NCBI GenBank assembly: GCA_947471105.1
Contig: CANIYB010000109.1
Coordinates: 1-7,674 of the forward strand
DNA: 7,674 nt
DNA from: Cytophagaceae bacterium
GTDB taxonomy: Bacteria > Bacteroidota > Bacteroidia > Cytophagales > Spirosomataceae
Reading direction: 5' to 3'
Translations under genes and position numbers: made by a program
The notes under the pieces: model-generated
What the model was told of the DNA's origin: nothing
The model's input: the letters and a program-made list of their open reading frames with translations, nothing else
The model's database searches: none
Part shown: positions 1 to 5,619 of the stretch, one piece after another
Numbering within the stretch: the first letter of the stretch is position 1
How the letters are laid out: every line of letters begins with the position of its first letter

Positions 1-1
1 C

Positions 2-85
2 GTTAGTTTCCAAACCGTTCATCCATTGCACACAGAACCGGAAACAAAATTTAATTGGAATTTGGGTTTAAACTTTCAGTTCTAA
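2..85 (+). CDS. C-terminal end of an outer-membrane beta-barrel protein (5' part outside window)
   Basis: A frame open from the left edge ends in TAA at 83-85 and gives 27 residues finishing in WNLGLNFQF. The alternation of Trp, Leu, Leu, Phe and a terminal Phe at every second position is the classic last strand of an outer-membrane beta-barrel, the signal read by the BAM complex. This fits a TonB-dependent receptor, porin or similar protein, but which family cannot be told from so little. The gene runs toward the dehydrogenase on the other strand, with only 7 bases between the two stop codons, and that tight convergent packing supports it being real. No terminator hairpin fits in the gap. 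The main alternative is a chance open frame, since only 28 codons are visible. Confidence 0.6.
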   Translation, partial: VSFQTVHPLHTEPETKFNWNLGLNFQF

Positions 86-92
86 ACACCCT

Positions 93-1109
93 TTATTCAA
101 AGCTTATCATCGCTTTTACAACACCCATAGAGGGATTCATTAAATCTGGAAATTGGTCAGCTACATCCTCAAAAGCAATTCGGTGTGAGATAAATAGACT
201 TGGATCTATTTTTTGTTGGCCTATGGAATTGGCTACCCATTGGAAATCTTCACGCGTGGCGTTCCGACTGCTCATCAGGGTAGCTTCTCGTTTGTGAAAT
301 TCAGGGTGTGAAAAAGAAATTTCAGATAATTGCAACCCGATCAACACATAGGTACCCCCGTGAGAAATATATTGAAAAGATTGCTCCATGGCTTTTTTAT
401 ACCCCGTGGCATCGATGACCACACGAGGCATATTTCCATTGGTTATTTCCTTTAAAGCGATTAAAGCATCCTCTTGGTTTGGATTAATGCTAAAGGGAAT
501 ATGTAGTTTTTCTTTGGCAAAATCGAGCCGATTCTGATTGACATCTTGGATGATCACTTGGGCTCCGGCCAATGAAGCCATGGCGGCAGCTCCCAAGCCT
601 ATCGGGCCAGCGCCTACAATTAACACAAATTCATTAGGTTTGATTTGAGCTCTTTTAATTCCATGAGCACCGATGGACAAGGGTTCCAAAAGAGCCAATG
701 CGTCAAGGCTTAAAGAGGGATCTTTAAATAATGAATCGATGGGAATTAAAATAAACTCTGCCATTCCTCCATCGCTATGAACTCCAAAAACGTTTAATGT
801 AGTGCAGCAGTTCGTCTTTCCTTGAGTACATGCAAAACAGGTTCCGCAAGAAAAATAAGGAATGATGCTCACGTGGTCTCCTACCTTATAATGTGCATGG
901 GCTTCTATCTCTACAATCTCCCCTGCAAGCTCATGTCCAAGCACGCGTGGGTAATTGAAAAACGGCTGAGTCCCTTCAAAGGCATGTAAATCCGTTCCAC
1001 AAATTCCAATGCGTTTAACTTTTACCAGTGCATATCCGTGTTTTAATTCGGGTGCGGGAGCATCCGAATAAGCAAATTCACCAGGTTTTACACACGTTAA
1101 AATTCTCAT
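93..1109 (-). CDS. Zinc-dependent medium-chain alcohol dehydrogenase, RspB / L-galactonate (sugar-acid) dehydrogenase-like
   Basis: The 338-residue product has the full length of a zinc-dependent medium-chain dehydrogenase. The N-terminal catalytic domain carries the GICGTD motif with Cys37 and the GHE motif with His59-Glu60; with Glu142 these are the expected catalytic zinc ligands. Cys88, Cys91, Cys94 and Cys102 form the structural zinc lobe. The Rossmann domain has GAGPIG at 166-171, and Asp189 at the end of the next strand suggests NAD over NADP. The segment FGVHSDGG at 108-115 and the late SSRNA segment resemble E. coli RspB and L-galactonate 5-dehydrogenase, so oxidation of a secondary hydroxyl of a sugar acid or polyol in the cytoplasm is the likely reaction. 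The exact substrate cannot be assigned. ATG at 1109 lies 3 bases after the porin stop codon, so the two are probably co-transcribed and translationally coupled. Confidence 0.9.
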   Translation of the reverse strand: MRILTCVKPGEFAYSDAPAPELKHGYALVKVKRIGICGTDLHAFEGTQPFFNYPRVLGHELAGEIVEIEAHAHYKVGDHVSIIPYFSCGTCFACTQGKTNCCTTLNVFGVHSDGGMAEFILIPIDSLFKDPSLSLDALALLEPLSIGAHGIKRAQIKPNEFVLIVGAGPIGLGAAAMASLAGAQVIIQDVNQNRLDFAKEKLHIPFSINPNQEDALIALKEITNGNMPRVVIDATGYKKAMEQSFQYISHGGTYVLIGLQLSEISFSHPEFHKREATLMSSRNATREDFQWVANSIGQQKIDPSLFISHRIAFEDVADQFPDLMNPSMGVVKAMISFE

Positions 1110-1112
1110 GGA

Positions 1113-2495
1113 TTAAAATTTGAAAGCATTTCTAAGGGCAAAATACAATACATTTCGACCGTTTCCTGTGTCACTCATATAATCACCCGCCACGCAATAC
1201 CCTAATTCAAATTGTAAGCTAAGGTGTTTCGTTGGGAAATAATTAGCGTCCAATGCAAAAATATTCCCTACTTGGCGTGCATCGCTGACAATTTTTTTAC
1301 CCGAAATAGGCCTTAATGGAGTCATATTGGGTGTAAATATCCCATCAGCTAAACTTTCACGAGAAATAAATGAGCTTCTTAATGTAACCAGCCATTTATT
1401 AGTATGCTGATATCGAAGGTAAGGACTGATATTAACTGTATTACTAATATTTAAAGAAACGGTTTGCCCAAATGGAGGTCTGGCGTATAGCGTATTAAAC
1501 GTATTTAATTCCATATCTGAACCCGAATTATCACCTGGAACATAATTTCCACTAAAACCAAGATAAATATGATGGATAGGGCTTACATTAAAATCCCAAA
1601 CAGCCATATATGATGAAATCGATAATTGGTCAAAAGAACCTAATTGCTTAGCAATTTCCACATCATAATTCCAAAGACCTAATGAGCTATATAAGCGTGA
1701 GCCAAATGTATGCCTTATTTCATTGCCCTTTTTAAACATATATTCACGTAGATTACTTTCTAAATTAAAATAATATAAGTCTATGTTTAGTCTAGATTTG
1801 GAAGGAGTATGCATGTAATAAATACCAGAAAGCGATTCTGAAGAGCGTACATCATCAAAAACTCCAGGATTCATTTTCATGGGATTGGAAATAAATAAGT
1901 CCAATTTATTTTTAGGACTTACATATTTCAAGGTTGCCCCATAAAAAGGATGACGTGTGTTGGGCCCTTCTTTCGTGGCGACAAAACGCTCTAGGCCCCA
2001 AGTATATTCTTGTCGGCCTAATCTCAACAACCAATTTCCTTTTATGTGAGTATCTAAAAACAACTGATGAACAGACAATAAATTTTCATCTAATTGGGAC
2101 GTAAATGGATTAGGGTTTAAAAAACGGGCTGTATTGTTTAATTGGGCAAAGATTCGAAAAGATTTTTTATAAGTCACATTCGCATGAAACATCATTCGAT
2201 GCATGATTTGATGCGGACTAGCGGTAATGAAATCAGTGGGTACCTCACCAAAATTTAGATGTTCATACGATTGATATTGTTCTCTCCATTCTCCACCTAA
2301 ACTCAATTGTAAATCAGTGCCTAAGGGAACATTTTTAATTTTTTCTTTCCAGGTAGTTTTAAGTGAATCGGCATTTAAGTAAGAAAAATCATCATCGAAT
2401 CGCAATCTAGCAATGTTTTGAGCGTGGCTCTTATATTGAAGAAGAATTCCTAGCAACAAAAATAAACGGATGATTGACAGGCGAAAGCGAAACAT
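1113..2495 (-). CDS. Alginate-export-family outer-membrane porin
   Basis: The 460-residue protein begins with a basic, then hydrophobic signal peptide (about residues 1-25) likely cleaved at SHA|Q. It then shows hallmarks of the Alginate_exp (AlgE-like) barrel family: LGGEWREQY near 66-74, followed by LRLGRQEYTWGLERF near 157-171 and the EGPNTRHPFYG segment near 176-186. The last residues, NAFKF, end in Phe as expected for a BAM-inserted barrel. Members of this family range from alginate exporters to general sugar or anion channels, so the name should not be read as proof of alginate transport; no alginate polymerase (Alg8/Alg44-type) gene is in the window. It is the first visible gene of an operon with the downstream dehydrogenase, which suggests import of a substrate rather than polymer export. 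ATG at 2495 directly precedes the signal peptide. I saw no convincing promoter match or Shine-Dalgarno sequence upstream. Confidence 0.88.
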   Translation of the reverse strand: MFRFRLSIIRLFLLLGILLQYKSHAQNIARLRFDDDFSYLNADSLKTTWKEKIKNVPLGTDLQLSLGGEWREQYQSYEHLNFGEVPTDFITASPHQIMHRMMFHANVTYKKSFRIFAQLNNTARFLNPNPFTSQLDENLLSVHQLFLDTHIKGNWLLRLGRQEYTWGLERFVATKEGPNTRHPFYGATLKYVSPKNKLDLFISNPMKMNPGVFDDVRSSESLSGIYYMHTPSKSRLNIDLYYFNLESNLREYMFKKGNEIRHTFGSRLYSSLGLWNYDVEIAKQLGSFDQLSISSYMAVWDFNVSPIHHIYLGFSGNYVPGDNSGSDMELNTFNTLYARPPFGQTVSLNISNTVNISPYLRYQHTNKWLVTLRSSFISRESLADGIFTPNMTPLRPISGKKIVSDARQVGNIFALDANYFPTKHLSLQFELGYCVAGDYMSDTGNGRNVLYFALRNAFKF

Positions 2496-2578
2496 TAAAT
2501 AGGATTAAATCAATTACAAAACAAAGGCTTTTTTGGGTGATTTGTACTATTTAGCGACGAAAAAGAGTATTTTGAATC

Positions 2579-2611
2579 AAAAAAAAAATATTCAGAATTA
2601 TTGAAAAATTC
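2579..2611 (-). terminator. Possible weak terminator after the polytopic membrane-protein gene
   Basis: Just past the stop codon at 2631, the minus strand reads GAATT, a 7-base loop, AATTC (2611 to 2595), then six bases and a run of ten T (2588 to 2579). The stem is short and A/T-only, so hairpin stability is poor and the T-run is offset from it. It could help end the transcript before the porin gene, but could equally be ordinary A/T-rich spacer. Confidence 0.25.
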
Positions 2612-2630
2612 CTTGGGTTAAATCAAAATG

Positions 2631-4412
2631 TTAAATTCCTGACAATTTCACCTGGCTTAACTCTCCGACTACTTCTTTTTTAGCTCCTGAAATATTAATG
2701 ATTCGAAGCGTATAAATATCATCTGGAAAATATTTAAACGGAATATTTCCACTTAAATTTTTAACACAAATACCACCAAAATTAAATAGTTGGCTTTCAA
2801 AATCACTGTTTCCCCAAAACATATTAAATACCCAATATTGATTCAATCTATTTTTAAGGACCAAATAACAGCCATCTGAACCCGTCGAAATGACAGATTT
2901 AGCTTTTTCATTATGATATGAAATGACATTATTTAAGGAGGTTAAATGAAAATCAGCCATATGATTTTTCTCTCTAGGAAGAGGTGTAGCAAAATCACTA
3001 ATCATAAATCGAGAAATAGCATCCAACCGAGGATCTAATTTTACATAGTGATGTGAAAAAGAAATATCTATTACTTCATTTAAATAAGTCATAGTCCCCA
3101 TCACAGTGGTCGATAAGGAAACCATTGGTTTGGGCAATAAATAATCGTTTGAGATAATTGGATGTGTTAAATCCACTTTTTTACCTTGATTCGACTTGTA
3201 ATAAAAATGTTCTCGATGCTGTAAATTGTGTTTGATAAAATTAGCCGCAACCACATGATTAAAATTCACACTATCTAATAATTTACTAGTATAAGAAAGG
3301 AAGCAAAAAGAGATGGTTATTGACAATAAACTATACTTCAAGAGTCGATTTCCAAGTAATTTATCATATAACAACAAAGTAATTAAGCATAAGCCTATCG
3401 ACATAGTAATGGCATAGCGGCTCTCAAAAACTAATTCTGTCCGATCATTTGCTCTGCCGATTGAATAGACCAACATGGTCAATAAAATGAATACTAAGCC
3501 TGAAATAATAAAATCGAAATTTGATTTAACTAGTACAATGGATTTAAAATGATCGATTAAGAATTTAATTAACAAAGCTGTTAAAATAAGCCCTAAGCAA
3601 AAACTCGATGGGATTAAAACATCCATGGACTGAAAATTAAAAACGGATAAGGATGAGCCTAAATAGACAAAAAAAGTTTTTGCAATGGGCCAAAATAAAA
3701 ATACATTATCCAAAATTTCACCTCTTTGTAATGGATGGACATATCCTTGGTAATATAGAAATATGATAAGTAAAAAGTTGATGGCCCAAATCGAAATAAA
3801 TTTAGCGCTGGAACCCTTAAACATGGGAATTGCGGCAATAAATACAAGCATTCCATTCCCACTTGTAAATGTGGCCAAAATTGCGAAAAGTAAAGCCACA
3901 ATGAATTTAAGCTTTGAATTCAGGTCAATTAAAAAATAAAATGTAGTCAACACGAAAAACAGGATAGTGTTATTCTGAAGCGCACAGATGGACCAAAAAG
4001 AATTTTGGTAGTATAGGAAATTGAAAAGAATAAAGGAAATAGGTAGAATAATCCAACGTGGCTTATTGAATTTTAAAAGGTACCCATAAAAAATAAAAAA
4101 TATTCCTAAGATTGATAATGAACCTAGTAAATCAAACAGCTTGTAATTTATATTTCCAAAAATCCAAAATTGAATAATAGCAATTATGGATAAATAGCCT
4201 TCTCGATGTTCATTGTTTTGACTAATGATTAAAGATAATTTATCAAAAAAAGAATCCCCCGCTGAAAAATATCGAATGACTAAACCATTAATGGCGTTCC
4301 AATCATCCGAATAAGCAGCATTGACAATAAACTTGTTTTGAATAAAAAAGAAAGAAAAGATCGGAATCAGGGATAAGAAAAAATAAATATGCGGGTACTT
4401 TCCTAGCCTCAT
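2631..4412 (-). CDS. Polytopic inner-membrane protein with soluble C-terminal domain; putative GT-C-type glycosyltransferase
   Basis: The 593-residue protein has about 12-13 hydrophobic membrane segments between residues 8 and 375, then a soluble, probably periplasmic region of about 215 residues that I do not recognise. The loop after the first membrane segment carries D36-D37-W38 and, further on, N67-E68-H69-R70; a later loop has GR at 319-320 followed by SRY at 331-333. An acidic pair in the first outer loop is typical of GT-C glycosyltransferases that use lipid-linked sugars. The Asp-Asp-Trp / Asn-Glu-His-Arg / Ser-Arg-Tyr combination matches my memory of a broad family of uncharacterised bacterial membrane proteins. 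Catalysis is inferred only. The start is placed at ATG 4412: an upstream in-frame TTG at 4448 would add 12 polar residues before the first membrane segment, lies just after the predicted transcription start, and has no ATG further upstream. The gene is visibly more A/T-rich than its neighbours. The LamG gene lies upstream on the same strand, 131 bases away. Confidence 0.8.
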   Translation of the reverse strand: MRLGKYPHIYFFLSLIPIFSFFFIQNKFIVNAAYSDDWNAINGLVIRYFSAGDSFFDKLSLIISQNNEHREGYLSIIAIIQFWIFGNINYKLFDLLGSLSILGIFFIFYGYLLKFNKPRWIILPISFILFNFLYYQNSFWSICALQNNTILFFVLTTFYFLIDLNSKLKFIVALLFAILATFTSGNGMLVFIAAIPMFKGSSAKFISIWAINFLLIIFLYYQGYVHPLQRGEILDNVFLFWPIAKTFFVYLGSSLSVFNFQSMDVLIPSSFCLGLILTALLIKFLIDHFKSIVLVKSNFDFIISGLVFILLTMLVYSIGRANDRTELVFESRYAITMSIGLCLITLLLYDKLLGNRLLKYSLLSITISFCFLSYTSKLLDSVNFNHVVAANFIKHNLQHREHFYYKSNQGKKVDLTHPIISNDYLLPKPMVSLSTTVMGTMTYLNEVIDISFSHHYVKLDPRLDAISRFMISDFATPLPREKNHMADFHLTSLNNVISYHNEKAKSVISTGSDGCYLVLKNRLNQYWVFNMFWGNSDFESQLFNFGGICVKNLSGNIPFKYFPDDIYTLRIINISGAKKEVVGELSQVKLSGI

Positions 4413-4461
4413 GGGACAAATATTATTGATTTTGCCCCGCCCTTGCAATTCACTAACCTGA

Positions 4462-4492
4462 CAGAAATAAAATTAAAATTACAATTCTCAAA
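4462..4492 (-). promoter_or_regulatory. Bacteroidota-type promoter for the polytopic membrane-protein gene
   Basis: On the minus strand, TTTG (4492 to 4489) is followed after 19 bases by TATTTCTG (4469 to 4462), one mismatch from the TAnnTTTG -7 element. Known Bacteroidota promoters pair these elements at about this spacing. Transcription would start near 4455, giving a leader of about 40 bases before ATG 4412. This supports independent transcription of the membrane-protein gene even though the LamG gene precedes it on the same strand. Confidence 0.45.
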
Positions 4493-4543
4493 ACTGTTTT
4501 GCAAAAAAATTAAATAGGTAAGAGGTAATGGATAAGAGGATTT

Positions 4544-5392
4544 TTATTGCTTCGCTAATTTGTTTAATTCTTTGGGGCTTAAAGCGTGGTTAAAAACGGC
4601 TAGGCCGCCAATTTGCCCTTTAAAGAAATTCCCCATCCCTCTTTTTAATAGCACCGCTCCAACCGTAAAATCCGAACCATTATTGCCGATTCCATCCGGA
4701 AAATAATAGGGATTTTTGGACTGAATTAAGCCATCAGGATACCCTTCGAAGCCCTTTGTGTTTAGAATAAGCTCCTTTTCCCTCGACTGAAATTGTCCAT
4801 TAACATAGGATCGAATGTATTGTCCATCATAAGTAAAAGCAACAAAAGTCCATTCATTGGCCTTTACTTCTTGCTTACTCGCGGAATAATCACTCGAATA
4901 TGGGAAAGGAGGTGTAGGCTTACCGGTATACGATATATGTCCACAGACTTGATTTTTTCCATTGTAATGGGGCAATGAAATAAACAAACCATATTGGCGT
5001 TTCCCGCCATCGAGATACTCATTCCACATTCCGCCAACAAACCCCGTCGTTTCGCCAGTCCATTTTACCCAAGCAGCCACAGTAACTCCTTGGCCAGCGC
5101 CATGAATATTCAATAAACCTGTTTGATTGTTATGTAAAGACAAATAAGCTCCAGTGCCAAATTTAGCTGAATATCCAGACAGTGGCCCCTCCTCCATTCG
5201 CTCAATTTGCCCATCCATTTCGGATAGTTCATAGGGGCCCAACAATGACTTTCTTTTATCCCCTTTAGCTTCTTTAAAATCCCATAAGGCAATTAAATGC
5301 TTATTTTTAACCAATTGATTTAACAAATGATTATTTTGACCCAATAGGTTTTCAGAACAAATGACAAACAAAAAGAGAAAAAAAACTTTCAT
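4544..5392 (-). CDS. Secreted LamG-like jelly-roll (concanavalin A-like) domain protein
   Basis: The 282-residue product has a signal peptide at about 1-18, probably cleaved at LLG|Q; Cys12 is not in a good lipobox, so it is probably not a lipoprotein. The rest forms one LamG/Laminin_G_3-type jelly roll: LIALWDF at 33-39, GVTVAAWVKW at 102-111, GGMWNEY near 120-126, RQYGLF at 132-137, GHISYTG at 151-157, WTFVAFTYDG at 181-190, DFTVGAV at 241-247 and the closing GGLAVFNHALSPKEL at 262-276. This succession of motifs is typical of Bacteroidota and Planctomycetota exported proteins that carry the domain alone or fused to other modules. The fold usually binds carbohydrate or acts as an adhesion module; I see no catalytic motif, so no enzyme activity is claimed. 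It lies between a putative glycosyltransferase gene and a divergent O-antigen ligase-type gene, which fits a cell-surface or glycan-associated role. ATG at 5392 leads straight into the signal peptide. Confidence 0.85.
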   Translation of the reverse strand: MKVFFLFLFVICSENLLGQNNHLLNQLVKNKHLIALWDFKEAKGDKRKSLLGPYELSEMDGQIERMEEGPLSGYSAKFGTGAYLSLHNNQTGLLNIHGAGQGVTVAAWVKWTGETTGFVGGMWNEYLDGGKRQYGLFISLPHYNGKNQVCGHISYTGKPTPPFPYSSDYSASKQEVKANEWTFVAFTYDGQYIRSYVNGQFQSREKELILNTKGFEGYPDGLIQSKNPYYFPDGIGNNGSDFTVGAVLLKRGMGNFFKGQIGGLAVFNHALSPKELNKLAKQ

Positions 5393-5418
5393 ATGTGGAT
5401 CTCAATAAATTTAACCGA

Positions 5419-5450
5419 CAAGAATATTTAATCCGCAAAAATTAATCAAA
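5419..5450 (-). promoter_or_regulatory. Bacteroidota-type promoter for the LamG gene
   Basis: On the minus strand, TTTG (5450 to 5447) is followed after 20 bases by TATTCTTG (5426 to 5419), one mismatch from TAnnTTTG. Transcription would begin near 5412 and leave a leader of about 20 bases before ATG 5392. Sequence match and position agree, but A/T-rich DNA yields such matches by chance fairly often. Confidence 0.45.
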
Positions 5451-5535
5451 AATCCTGATTATAAATAACACCAATTATAAGGCTTACTTAAATCTAAATG
5501 CGTCATTGCATAATCAAAAACTAAATATTATCAGT

Positions 5536-5567
5536 AATTTCGAAATTGAATCTAATTAAATCAATTT
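5536..5567. promoter_or_regulatory. Palindromes in the divergent intergenic region, possible operator
   Basis: A perfect 12-base palindrome, AATTTCGAAATT (5536-5547), overlaps a second inverted repeat with 7-base arms, AAATTGA (5543-5549) and TCAATTT (5561-5567), separated by 11 bases. They lie between the LamG gene and the O-antigen ligase-type gene, 53 to 84 bases before the latter's start, where a regulator of that gene could bind. No known regulator site is recognised and the A/T-rich background makes chance a real possibility. The rest of the 227-base gap shows no gene, and no clear promoter for the plus-strand gene was found. Confidence 0.2.
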
Positions 5568-5619
5568 ATTTCTAATGTAATTTTTTAAACCTAAAGAGAA
5601 AATTAAAATTTACTTTCGA

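Noticed and set aside
1..22. A minus-strand ATG at 22 that opens a frame running off the left edge (MNGLETN).
   Set aside because: Only seven codons are visible, there is no ribosome-binding or promoter signal, and it lies antisense to the well-supported barrel C-terminus.
55..297. An 80-codon plus-strand open frame.
   Set aside because: It lies mostly antisense to the dehydrogenase gene, which has complete zinc and nucleotide-binding motifs; the translation shows no domain.
2496..2578. Search for a promoter of the porin gene in its upstream region.
   Set aside because: TTTG words occur, but none has a TAnnTTTG-like partner with at most one mismatch at a suitable distance, so no promoter is called.
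4413..4448. Longer version of the polytopic membrane protein starting at TTG 4448.
   Set aside because: TTG is a rare start, the 12 extra residues are polar and precede a normal N-terminal membrane segment, and ATG 4412 is available in frame.
4510..4540. Repeated AAGAGG words between the LamG and membrane-protein genes.
   Set aside because: Two short purine-rich words only; no hairpin, no array and no regular spacing.
5611..5618. TACTTTCG, one mismatch from TAnnTTTG, immediately before the ligase-type gene start.
   Set aside because: It sits one base before the ATG, so transcription would start inside the coding region, and no TTTG lies at the proper upstream distance.
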